64,000 nt of DNA from positions 38,916,760 to 38,980,759 of the forward strand of contig OX344762.1 of assembly GCA_947034895.1 (NCBI GenBank). Reading direction: 5' to 3'. The notes under the pieces were generated by a model. The model was given only the letters and a program-made list of their open reading frames with translations, ran no database searches and was not told the origin of the DNA. Shown in pieces: positions 23,551 to 34,906 of this stretch. Origin of the DNA: Rhytidiadelphus loreus (lineage: Eukaryota; Streptophyta; Bryopsida; Hypnales; Hylocomiaceae). How positions within the stretch are numbered: the stretch's first letter is position 1; every line of letters starts with the position of its first letter. A program made the position numbers and the translations under genes.

Positions 23551-24199
23551 GAGGCCAAAAACAAATATTGATGTTCAACGACCAAAGTTGAATTTGACCA
23601 ATAAGCTTACATGCACTTTGTGGGTAACTTAAGTTAAGGTAAACCACGTCATTCTTGAAGGTTAGGTAACATATTCTTAGTCTACTCTCCAGAATCCACC
23701 TTGGGATCCTTCACCCTAGGTGGTTCCACACTTGTTGATAATGTTGAATGTGGCCGCATCCCCAAAACATTCCTTCGTTAGTATTTCCTCCTTGTTTTGG
23801 GAGGAATACTTCCAAGTACAGCACTACTGTATAACTTATGTGATGTTCCTAATGATCACACAGTTTGACGGAAATAGTGCCCAACTTCCAATCATATACA
23901 CAAATAATAACTTGTTGTAAAATAAGTTAAGTTATTTTGAGTTGATGCTCATCAAGCTCATGTGGACGGTGGACCCTCCCCTTAACTTATTGGGAGCTTG
24001 GATGGAAGTTGACCCAGTAAGTTTCTGATGATGATGAGATTGATTGATTGATGCCACTGAATTCCTTTTATTTTCTTTTTAAATTGCAAAGACCAAGTTG
24101 GGGTATTTTGAAAGTCAAACCTCGATTTTCAAAAGTTCTTCATTTTAAATGTTTTAAAGTTCTACTCATGCTTAAAGGGTGTTGAGGGTGTTCTGGAAG
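23551..24199. other. No gene seen
   Basis: Mixed composition. A frame near 23720-23920 has no recognisable motif. No repeat boundary was identified. Confidence 0.35.
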
Positions 24200-24760
24200 A
24201 GGAAAAATTTAAAATTGGCAATATTGGATGCATTGTTCGCAATCAAAAATTAAGATATTTTTTAGAAATTTCAATTGTAAAAATGTATATTTAATAAGTA
24301 AGGCAATGTGTAGGAAAAAAAATCCCGCCCATTTGATTGTGTGGATTGAAAGATTATAACGTTCGGAGTGAGAAATAACCCCCTTTTTTTTTTCTTTTTC
24401 AGTCTTGCGAAACATAGGCAGTAGATTATTGTGAGCCTTCTTGGAGTAAATTTTTTGTTCTACACAAAAAATGTAGATTTTGACCATTTGTAAGTATATG
24501 ACATTAGGTTCACTCATGAAAAAAATTTAGAAGCAAATATGAAGTCTAGCTTACTTTAAATCACCTTGCAATGCAAAGAGGTTAAGTGAATTGGTAATAC
24601 ACTAGTCATTTTAGGATGAATTCTTGTGAAATGAGGGAATTTTTTATTGACAATTTTATGCCATATTTTATTAGTCACATACATGCCAAAATTAAAAAAA
24701 GCCTATGAGGATTTTAGCAAAAGATAGCCGTTCAAAAAAAATTGAAAATTAAAGTAAAAT
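24200..24760 (+). repeat. Dispersed AT-rich repeat copy
   Basis: The same block order as 20106-20880 (TTTGATTGTGTGGATTGAAA, TTCTTGGAGTAAATTTTTTG, ATTGACAATTTTATGCCAT). It is non-coding. Confidence 0.6.
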
Positions 24761-25029
24761 ATAAAATTTTACAATTATATGATTAGAATTGAAGTTTTTT
24801 TAATTTAAAGGAAAAAAATTATTGTAAAAACCACAAAGAATTCAATTTACAATCGATTATAGAAAGAATTTTTAGTTTCTGACTTCAAATTTTATTGAAG
24901 AATATTGATATGTGTACTAATTGATTTAAGGGTATGAATATGATCTATGAATCATATTCTACAACTATTGTTTTAGAGTCATCATTAAATTATTTTTCTA
25001 AATTGCATTTTATAATACATCTTCACAAT

Positions 25030-25957
25030 ATTAGAAATCTAGACTATCCCCTCCTCCTGAGTCTTTTATCAAAAGGCCAATTTTTTCATCAAAAAACACT
25101 CAAAATTGCCATTCCTATAGCAAAGAGTAAAAAAGTTTTAAAATTATTATTTTTATATCTAATAATAGAATCTTGCACTAAACTAGTAGAAGAATTTGTA
25201 GAAGAAATTTCAAAAACTTTGGTCGGCATGAATTGCAAGATATTTGTGTTTGAAGTGAAGAAAACCCGATGTTTTACACCTTGCCTACAACCTAGATTTT
25301 AAGGCTTTGAATCTTCTTAGCTTAAATTTTTTGCACTACACGTGTTGAATTAAAAAAAATTATGTTGAAGAATTGAGTTGAAAGTCTAGGAATTTTTTTC
25401 CAAAAATTACACATTTGATTTTCATTCTTTAAAAAATTATTAAGTACAAGTAGGTATAAGATTGAAGGAAAAACTAAATCATCTATAGCTCTAAGATGGA
25501 ATTGAAACACAACAATTCCAACAATCAAAGATTGTTCTAGCAAGCAAACTTGACCTTGTCAAATTTTTTTTTTCTAGTGAAAAATTATGAAAATTGTATT
25601 TAAAAATGAATCTCATAAGTTATTTTTTCAAGAAGATAATTAAATTGCCCAAAAAACAAGATTGTCTATAACTTTTTCATCACTAGTCCAAATAGAGTGA
25701 ATTCAATCTATCCATATAAACAAGAGTATTTTCTTTGAGAAACAAAAAAAAAAAATATATATATTTTTATTTTTATTAATTTTTATTTTTTGGATGCTGC
25801 CTAACAAACCTTGTTTTGGGAAACCATTGAAATTAAAAAATGATATTCCAAAATGCTAAACATATTTTCCTATCTTCAAAAAAAGTTTTAAAAAATCACG
25901 ATGAAAATGGAGACTGTAGGAACTTACCTAAAAATCAATATTATCCACAGAGGACTT
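25030..25957 (+). mobile_element. TTAA-element, old copy with decayed ends
   Basis: The interior matches the copy at 28064 through ATCAAAAAACACTCAAAATT, GAAGAATTGAGTTGAAAGTC, AACTAAATCATCTATAGCTC and the tail AAAAATCACGATGAAAATGG. The left end is unrecognisable. On the right, GAGGACTTTGAAAATC is a weak relic of GGACTTTAGGGG. Boundaries are approximate. Confidence 0.55.
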
Positions 25958-26129
25958 TGAAAATCAACAAAATTAGCTTGAGCTGAAATGAATTATTACA
26001 CTGTAAAAGGTGTACCCATTTCCACAAAATTGAAAATCTCGTGGTGATCATTTGTGCCAAAAAATAAAAAAAAATAAAAAATTCTCGTGGTGTCCCTAAT
26101 CAGTTTGTCGGTGACACGACTTCTACTCC

Positions 26130-26215
26130 CTTCCCTCCCTCCCTCCCTAACTGACTAACTGACTCACTAACTGACTAACTGACTAACTCGCTCACTAACT
26201 CACTCACTAATAGGA
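26130..26215 (+). repeat. Microsatellite of CTCC followed by CTAACTGA units
   Basis: CCCTCCCTCCCT is followed by about eight imperfect copies of the 8-base unit CTAACTGA (with variants such as CTCACTAA). Confidence 0.9.
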
Positions 26216-27535
26216 TACTACTACTAAATCACTGAATCCTTTTTCCTGACAAAGTTCCTGTGGCCTCCGTCAAGTCCTCCCCGCCCCCAACTGAAGACTT
26301 TGAAGAGTGAAGCGTGATGATTGAAAAGGCGACGCAGCACAGAGCGAGCCGACTTGGCAGGACGGACTTGACTTGACTTGACTTGGGAGTTTGGGACTTG
26401 AGTCACGTCACGTGAAACGGCCCTTGTAATCAGGAGCCCAGATGCTGTTTCCATAAATGCCAAATGCCAAGGCTCCGGCATCTCATCCCGGCCTTGTTTT
26501 TTTTTAATTGTATCCTATTTGTGGGTAGGATCCATCATCAAATTCGCCTTGAGTGCGATCCCGTCGTCCCAGGCTTTTCCCAGATTTGGATCATGGGGTG
26601 GCACTCGCGCAACTGAAGGCCTCCCCCCTTTTGCCGGAGAATGATTCCATGGAGGCAGGGCTGCACCTGCGAATGCAATAAGCTTACTGCGAAACCACTC
26701 ATCAAAACCAGTGGGGGACTGAGTTCAGTTGGGGACTGAATGAATGAGTCCCTTGATTTGTGTCAAAAAATAAACTGGAAAAAGAAGTAGTTTGGAGTGG
26801 AGCTCGCTTTATTTAGGCAGCAATCCCAAGGGATACGATGCTGCGGAAGCGATACGCGAAGCCAGCCAGGGCGCCCCGAGCGCAATGAGTGCGTGCTCGC
26901 GTAACGTACAGTAACGTATTGAAGAGTATTTTGTCCGGTGGGTGTGGTAGAAAAAAAGACGACGGAGCCCAATGACGGAGCTTCCATGACTTGGCCGCTG
27001 CAGTCTGGCTGCCCCCGCCCGGCCAGAAAAATTTAGGCACCGGCAGGCCCGCTTTCAGCCCCATTTCATGCCTTCCACGGGGCAATCACTGACTGCTTCC
27101 CCTTCCCTTCCCATCATGATCCACCAGCTGCAGGCAGCCCGCATTTATGAAGAAAATGGAAGTCGTTCGAGTTCGTGCAATCATCGGGATGGCAGTAGTG
27201 ACATGATTAGGGGCGTCAGTCCGGAAAGGAATTTGGAAAAGGAAGGAAGATTCATAGCCGGGGCTTAAGTTGCTTCACCGAGACTCCACTCCAAGTTTAG
27301 AAGACGGTATGATAGCAGCTAAGCGAGGCTTTGCTGAAAAGACAGAGAGAAATTCCGGAATCCTCACTGATGGAAGTGAAGTGCGTGTGCAGCTTGCGCA
27401 AGAAGAGACTCTGTCACTGGGCTCGGCCATTCTCTGGAGATGGTGGGTGGTGTGCTCGGAAGAGATGATCAAGATGATCACCCGTTTCCTAGGCTATCTA
27501 CAGCATGAGAAGGTTGAGGAAAAAACTTATTCCCC
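26216..27535. other. Richer-GC island without recognisable gene
   Basis: Composition is close to balanced between AT-rich flanks. A G-box (CACGTG, in ACGTCACGTGAAAC) lies at about 26405-26418. Open frames on both strands (for example minus 26224-26481, minus 26813-27085, plus 27270-27668) show no known family. It may be a promoter or first exon, a non-coding gene, or a decayed gene. The start of 27540-27780 is a dispersed repeat shared with 11330-11590. Confidence 0.4.
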
Positions 27536-28063
27536 CTTGTACAGTACAGAACTAGATTTAAGAAGGATTTCACAATCTTTTACATTTTTTCCTAACAACA
27601 AAATTACCATGAATTTTTTTCTTGAAAATTATGTTTGTTCAATTATGTTTGCCTATTTACAACTATAGGATGATTACAAAATAAGTGTAAGAGATAATTG
27701 TGGCTTTCAATGTACATGTTGTCATCATTGTAAACTTTCACTGTATACTTCCTAGACATTTTTGTTGTTCCTGTTGTCACCTACACGACAATTGATTGGA
27801 AATACAACAACCTAAATTGAAAGAAACTGGGTGATTTCCTTTAGTAACAGAAACTTGAGTAACATCATTGTTAGCATTTGTTTATGATTTCCAATAAGGA
27901 TGTTGGGGTTAAAATGGGACCGATGAATGAATAGAGAATATTTCTTTTGTAAAACAAAAGAGTCCAAACAAAAGAGTAGATGTTCATCTTTAGAATTTTG
28001 TGCGGAAAGGGGAGGTCTTGCACAATAGTTTGACCTCAAATGAGATCTTTTGGATATTTTTAA

Positions 28064-28981
28064 CCCCTAAAGGACCAGGGCCATTCTTCTATCAAAAACT
28101 ACTCAAAACTGCCATTTCTTCTGCATTCATCCAAAAAAAAAAAAATTCTATAGAATCTAACCGTAGGATCTTGTAATTTACTATTCAAGGATTGTGTGGT
28201 AAAATTTTTATAGAGTTTGACCGTATAGATTGGAAGATATTAGCATTCAAAGTTGAAAAAAGAAAGTTTTTTTGAACACTGGCCTGCAATTTCAGATGAC
28301 TTTGATTGCCATTTGTGAATTTTTTTTGCACCATGGACCTTGAATTTAAATTTTTTTGTATTGAAGAATTGAGTTGAAAGTCCAGAAAAAAAAAATTCAA
28401 AAAAACCACACTTGATTTTCATTCTTTAAAAAATTGTTAAGTAGAAGTAGGTCCAAGATTGAAAGAAAAACTAAATCGTTAATAGCTCTAAGATGGGATT
28501 GAAACACGATAATCTCAATGGTGAGATTGTTCTAGCTAGAAAACTTAACCTTGTCAAACAATTTTTTTTGAAAAATTGTGAAAATTGCATTCAAAATTGC
28601 ATTCTATAAGTTATTTTTTCAAGAAGATGCTCAAATTGCCCGAAAAACAAGATTGTTCATAACTTTCACATTACTAATCCAAATGGAATGAATCAAAGCT
28701 TCACATGTAGACAAAAATATTATCTTTAAGGAAAAAAAAATTAAAAAATTAATTTCAAATTTTTGTAGATTTCTTTTTCTGCCCGGTGACGTGAAAATTA
28801 TGTTTAAGATGCCATAACTTTTGCTCCCGGGAACCAATTGAAATAAAATTTATATTCCCACGAAGCTAATAAGATTTCCTATCTTATGAGAAAGTTTCAA
28901 AAAGTTTCACTAAAAATTGAGATCATAGGAACCTGCCCGAAATTCATTTTGTCCCCCGAGGGGACAATGGTCCTTTAGGGG
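28064..28981 (+). mobile_element. TTAA-element, best preserved copy of subfamily 1
   Basis: The left end CCCCTAAAGGACCA and right end TGGTCCTTTAGGGG are perfect inverted repeats, with TTAA at 28060-28063 and 28982-28985. It is 918 bases long. A GTCCCC-CGAG-GGGAC hairpin lies just inside the right end. It has no transposase. It serves as the reference for the copies at 3430, 6191, 25030, 39810 and (partial) 30636, 51141 and 58281. The piggyBac-type assignment rests on the TTAA target and C-starting ends. Confidence 0.82.
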
Positions 28982-29199
28982 TTAAGCAAGTGATTCACAT
29001 GGTACCCAAAATGATGATTTCCATGGTGACTAGCCCGTCATTTCAGGGTTAATTCTATTAAGATGTTGCAAACCTAAAAGGTTCGATGGATGACTTCATT
29101 GTTAACTATAGAAACAAAGAATGCACCTATTGGTCCAATAATTAGAGTATTTTAGTAACTACCGGCTTGATTATAGGGGTTGCATCCTTATAGACTTAA

Positions 29200-29757
29200 T
29201 TCCTAAAGCTTTGAAGTACATGTTTTTTTGGCAATATAGATTTTTTATTCATCCATTACAAATGGAATTTTCATTTTTTTTTCTTCAAAATTTTCACACA
29301 ACATGTAGTCAAGGAGTAGCTTCAAGGCACAACAATTTTCATATAATTCGATTACATGGTTAAAAAGTTATTGTATATTATGTAGTTTTTTTCAAAGCCC
29401 AAGCAGCCTAGGGAGTTTAGAAAAAATCACTTTTTTAAAATGAAAATTTAAAATTGAATTTTATATAAATATGAAAATATTTAAATCATTCTTATTTTGA
29501 TTACCAAGATGAATGTTATAAGGATTGTTTTAGTTTAAAGGCAATTATGGAATTCCTCTACCCCACATTTAACTTTGAACTGAATTTTCAATATTTTGGG
29601 GGAAAAAAAATTAAAACATTGGATGTAGATTGTTTATTACAACAATACAACCATTGGGATTGAAAATTTATAATTCTATGACTAAATTCTTAACAACCTA
29701 GTATTTTTAATCATACTTTATCTTTTTCTACTTATTATTTTTTCAAGCATGAATATG
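29200..29757 (-). mobile_element. TTAA-element, right-truncated copy of subfamily 2
   Basis: The left end TTCCTAAAGCTTTGAAG is preceded by TTAA at 29196-29199. The interior matches the nested copy at 7909 up to TTTATTACAACAATACAACC and CTAAATTCTTAACAACC, then breaks near TTCAAGCATGAATATG. The other end is missing. Confidence 0.6.
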
Positions 29758-30289
29758 ATTTTTTTTTTGTGATTTTATTACATTTATTCCCAAGTTATTT
29801 CTTACTTAAAATTTTTAGAAGGGTTGACTTTAATCCATTAGGGACTAGTTGAACACTTTTTGGTCAAAATTGACTCTTTTTCATTGGTAGAGAGAGTTTT
29901 ACAATGAATTTGGACATGGACAAAAGAAGATGGGTGTGGGGGATTGTGAACTGAATGCATTGGGACAAGAATCATGACAATACGTACTAGTATGCAATTT
30001 TGGAGTTAAAAAAACAAACAAAATATTGGCTGAAAATACAAAAATCAATGTAGAACTTGTCATGTATCTAGTGCAAAACTCGAAGCATTCATGCAAAATC
30101 CATTGGTTAGGTCAAATCTCTAGAATGCATCACTATTTGGTATTTTTTTTCATGTTTTGCTTAAGACCACAAATTGTCTTGCCTATCCTCAAAATCAACC
30201 ACGGTCTTTATTCTTTAATGAATTAAAAATTAAATAAAGTAACCTCCATTTGAATCCTCGTGAAAAGTGAAGGAAACAACTTTCTAACT
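29758..30289. other. No gene seen
   Basis: AT-rich sequence. Two short opposing frames near 29899-30226 have no recognisable motif. Confidence 0.35.
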
Positions 30290-31290
30290 TCTAGAAAACT
30301 AATTTTAACCTATAAAATTCTTAGGTTCAAAAATTATAAAATATTCTTGAATTGCCAAAAATATCAAAGTCTAAAAGTAGATTTGTAAATCAAAACTTGT
30401 CTACTTTTTAGATTTTGTAAATGTAGGATCATATTTTTGACTAATACAAGGGTCTTGCCTAAAAAATTGGGATCTAAAAGTAATGTATGTGTAAGACATA
30501 ATTGAGCAAAGAGCAACATAATGTTTTTTTAAGGTTGCCTGAGCTTTTGACAATGTGACATTGTTAAGCTGTTGAGCCCCATAACTCAAATTTTTCTTTG
30601 AAGAAAAATCTAAAGACTTCAAATTTGAGTATTAACCCCTAAAGTCCCATTGTCCCCTCGGGGGACAATTTGGAATTCGGGCAGGTTCCTATGGGCTGAA
30701 ATTTTACCCTAATTTTTTGAAACTTTTTTTGAAGATAGAAAATCTGATAAGCTTTGTGGGAATATAATTTTTATTTCAATCATTGCCCGGAAGCAAAAGT
30801 TATACCACAAAAAGGCTGAAACTGAACTCGGCGGGCAGCACAAAAAATATTGCAAAAATTCAAAATAAATTTTAAAATTTTTTTTTTCTCAAAGATAATG
30901 TTTTTTTCTACATCTAAAGCTTTGATTCATTCCACTTTGATTAGTTATGTGAAAGTTATGAACAATCTTATTTTTTGGGCAATCTAAGCATCTTTTTGGG
31001 AAAAAAACCTTGTAGGATTCATCTCAGAATGGGAAGAAGTATGCCATTTTCCAAAGCAAAATAATGATCTACTCCACCTACCCAATTGAAGGTCAAAACA
31101 ATAAAAAAATATTTACTTTTTAACCAAGTGTTGAATCTTTGTAAAAATTAGATTCTCTAGAAGGTCATTTGATTTTTCAATCTCCCCAAAAGATGAGAGA
31201 AAAAACCCAAAATCTAGTACTTCACTTTGGATGTCCAAAATACTTCAAAACCATTTCAAATTTAAAAGAGCTTTAGTAGTTAACTTTGGT
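30290..31290 (+). repeat. Dispersed repeat interrupted by a partial TTAA-element
   Basis: The flanking parts (30290-30631 and about 31035-31290) match 4600-5120 in order. The break at AAAGACTTCAAATTTGAGTA is filled by the inserted sequence. Confidence 0.6.
30636..31030 (-). mobile_element. Partial TTAA-element, one end only
   Basis: It begins TTAACCCCTAAAGTCCC (TTAA at 30632-30635) followed by the GTCCCCTCGGGGGAC hairpin. It matches the right half of the 28064 copy in reverse up to AACAATCTTATTTTTTGGGC. It stops about 395 bases in, with no second end or TTAA, so it is truncated or internally deleted. Confidence 0.6.
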
Positions 31291-31855
31291 TGTGGTAAGT
31301 TAGTAGGGTGTCGTCAATGGAATTGGTATACAACCCTTCCAAATTAACTTCTAATTTTTCACCATTTTATAATTAGAACATGAGATTTTTAGCATTGGAA
31401 GTGCATCCAAAAGTATTTTAAATATGTACAAGAAAACTCAAATCTAGACATTTGATAATGAAAATAAACCACTTTGAAAGCAAGCTAAAATGTTGATCAA
31501 TTGGCATGATTTTGCTTTCACTAGCATGACTTGCCAAAGCCTCTATAATTAGTCTTTTAGCTTGTTTTTTAAGCAGTTTATTTTCATTGTCAAATGTTAG
31601 ATTTGAGTTTTCTTATACATAATTAAAGTATTATTGAATGTGCTTTCAATTCTATAAATCTCAAGTTCTAATTATAAAATGGTGAAAAGTTAGAAGTTAA
31701 TTTGGAAGGGCAATTGGTTCCATCAAGAAATTTTCAATTTGTCATTGAATGACCTATTGATCTTTTAGAAGTTAAATGACATACACATAGATTACAAATT
31801 CACCTTTATAGATTAGTAAAGGAATTCTTCTTCTTTTTTTCCAAAAAGATAAAGA

Positions 31856-32620
31856 GTGTTTTTCAAGAAAAATTGTCAAAAAGTATCAATTTATAATGTA
31901 TGGATCAAATTTGAAAATTGAAAGCTTTCTTTTGAACTCTAGCCATACAAAAGTGTAGTAGACCACCAAGGTATTGTGTGCTAAAAAAACTCAACCCATT
32001 TGATGTGTACATTGAAAGATTATAACATTTGAAGTGAGTGAAAAAATATTTTTCAACCTTGCCAAATAAGGGCAACACACTTTGAACCCTCTTAGAATGA
32101 GATTTTTGTTCTATTAGGCAATATACAAGTCAAATTTTGATGATTTCTTGTGCACCGGAGAATTTGTTTTTCTGAAATTTGAATGGTGAAAACATAAAGC
32201 CAAACATTTCAAATATGAGGAAGAAATTTCAAATTCTTCGACAACACATGTTGTTTGAAGTCAGAAAAATTAAAATGTCTATTTTTTTCAAAATTGCCCA
32301 ACATAGTTAACAAAGTTTGATTCCTCTCAATGTGAGATTTTAAATCTAAGATTAATTTTTTTTCTTACATTTTCAAACCATATCATATTAGTTACATACA
32401 TGCCAAATTTCAAAAATAGATGAGGATTTTAGCAGTAGATTTCTAATTTCAATGCTCAAATTGTCCAATTTTTCTAGGCAACAAAGCCTTGCATTCAAGC
32501 ATGTGATGAGACTTTTTATTTCCTTCCTACAAAGGTGGCTAGTGGATGTACCTTGTCTCAAAATTTTAGAAACATTGAAATAGGTGCCTATGCCTTGAAT
32601 CTTTGAAAATTTATAAGTAA
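31856..32620 (+). repeat. Dispersed AT-rich repeat copy
   Basis: The same block order as 20106-20880, including AAAGATTATAACATTTGAAG and CATATCATATTAGTTACATA. It is non-coding. Confidence 0.6.
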
Positions 32621-34364
32621 TTAAAAAATTCTTGGAAAACCACTTGTGTTAGGTTCCTCATCTATTTTTCTTTCTCTGAAAAATGATCTAAAAATAATTC
32701 TGTCCAAGGAAGCCTATAAAATAGGCAAACCAACCTTTAAATGGTTGCTTTTAGAGAATACTACCGTAGAGGGTTCTTTGCTTTGGTAGGAGTTACCTTA
32801 GTTCATGACAAAATATTTTCTCATCCACTATTGAAAACAACAACTGCAGAGTACAATAGTGGACAGAAGACTGTCTTCTATAATTTCATCATAACTAATA
32901 AATCAAGTAAGGTAAACCAGCCCATTGTGATCAGAATAACGAGTTTGACATCATGTGGTTACTGAAATTTTTCAATTTGTTTCCCACAGTAGTATAAGTG
33001 CAAGAAACAGTGAGAGCAATTGAAATTATGTTTTTTTGACAAAGTATGAATTTGTTATGAGTTTTTGAAGTGTTCAACATATTTTTGCCCTTTAAGAGTT
33101 TGTAGACTACCTTAAAACCAACAAAATATGAATCCATCATGCTCATTTGGCTCACCTAAAGCACTCAAAATCTTTTGTAACATGGAAGGTCAAAAAAGTG
33201 AATTCTCACAATGAACTCTCACTGAAAAATTGAAAGTTTTTAATGAAGTCACTAACTACTTCATTATTGTCATGTAAAACATGCATTGAAGCCAAAATCT
33301 AAAAAAGCTGAAAAAACCATAATGGAGTCATTTGATAGGTGACCGACCACTACGGGTCATTTGACCACAAAGGGCTGATTTACCTTATAAGACAATCACC
33401 GAGGCTGAGGGAATTTTGAAAATAAATAGGTCGACGAGGAAGGCAAAGCCCAACGAAGAATGCATATTTATTTTCAAAATTCCCAACAACAAGGAGATTG
33501 CCTAACGTAAATGCTTGTTTAGAAATGGATGAAAAAATGTGATCAATGAATGAATAATCCATAATGACGGATTACGCATATTTCAGACACCACGAGGGGA
33601 TTACGGGAAATAACTCTCCTGCAAAATGAACAGGACATTTCTTGGCGGGTGGTAGGACTCTCTTGAAAGCTCTTCAACGCATTTTCCTCCATTTTCCTCC
33701 ATTTCCTCCATTGGGCTTTCACAAAGTAAGTTTAACTGCTTATCTTCTCTCTTTGTGGAAGGTGGGCTACTCTTAGTAGTCCTCTGACCTAATTGAACGG
33801 CGAGATTCAGTTTTTGTCTGATTGCCAATGTGTGAAAGCCAGCGAGTACCCGGCTACTAAATCCGCCTGCAGTGTCGTGTCGTGTGCATCAGTCAAGTGA
33901 ATTTGATATACATTTCCTTCCAACTGACCAACTGACTGTACCATTTGTTGCAAATTTAACTTTGGTTAACTTTGGTACCAGTCCTTTGGATTTTAAAGTT
34001 ATGAACCAATTCTAGTTGGAGCTAACTTAACTCAATGGTTGTTGGAATGTCGGTCTGTTCTGGTCAGGCCAGCACATCACTCTTTGTGTGCCAAGCATTC
34101 TTTTTCTTTCTAAAGAGTCTCATCAGAGGGCCTCCCTCCATTCATAATCGGAAGTAGACTTAGACTGTCCAGTTTGTTAAGCATTGCATGTGAAGTAACT
34201 TCAGTGCTGCAGAGGCCTTTCCGCAGCAGTTGCTGGATCTCGACAGGGGAAATTCTCATAGCTTAGCTAAGCGAGATAACGTATCATACTCACAGCTTAC
34301 TTGAGAGTTTTAAGAAAAACAGGTTGAGAATGAATCGAGGGTTCCATTTATAGTTCCAAGCGTG
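32621..34364. other. No gene recognised; composition rises after about 33300
   Basis: ATTTTCCTCC is repeated three times at about 33681-33712. Small frames near 33601-33828 and 32741-32965 lack recognisable motifs. GTGTCGTGTCGTGTG is a short repeat near 33871. Confidence 0.4.
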
Positions 34365-34735
34365 TAAGGGAGATTTCCCATCCCAGATCACCCTCCCATT
34401 TTGGCAATGTAGGCTGCTCTCTTTCTGCGCAGCAAGAGGAGATGAACATTGATTAATCATGGCACAGTTCCCAGTGCAATTGTGGTGCATTGTGATTGTT
34501 CTACAAGACTCTCAATATTACAACCAATCCTTGGTCAGAAAGAGGAAGGTCTATATGACTAGAGTGGGAGGAATGGAATCTTCCAACTCAAAAATTCACA
34601 GTAATTATTTTTTGAGAAATAAAAATTTGGAAAATCATGGAAACCTTCCAAACTCTATTTCTGCATACTAAGAAACCCGCTTGCAGATATGTGGAATTGC
34701 ACGCTTAAGTGGTCAGGAATGGGAAATCTCCCTTA
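34365..34735. mobile_element. Candidate MITE, ends AGGGAGATTTCCCAT between TA
   Basis: TAAGGGAGATTTCCCAT at 34365-34381 is matched in inverted form by ATGGGAAATCTCCCTTA at 34719-34735. TA lies at each outer edge, so a mariner-like 371-base element is possible. It abuts a short TTAA-type element. Only one copy was seen. Confidence 0.45.
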
Positions 34736-34736
34736 A

Positions 34737-34902
34737 TCCTTAAAGGACGATGGAGTGACCTTGGAAATCATCCCTTTTCATTACTGTGTGAATCATGGGC
34801 TTTAGAAATAGCAAATGCACTCATTGAAAGCTAAACTTCTATCCTACTACAAGGTGTCCTATCATCCATCGGATGTCAAACATCCTCCTTGGCGATTAAG
34901 GG
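34737..34902. mobile_element. Short TTAA-type MITE (subfamily 3)
   Basis: The left end TCCTTAAAGGACGATGG and the right end CGATTAAGGG lie between TTAA tetranucleotides (34733-34736 and 34903-34906). The interior phrase GTGACCTTGGAAATCATCCC also occurs at 41487-41736, so two copies of a short family are present. Confidence 0.6.
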
Positions 34903-34906
34903 TTAA

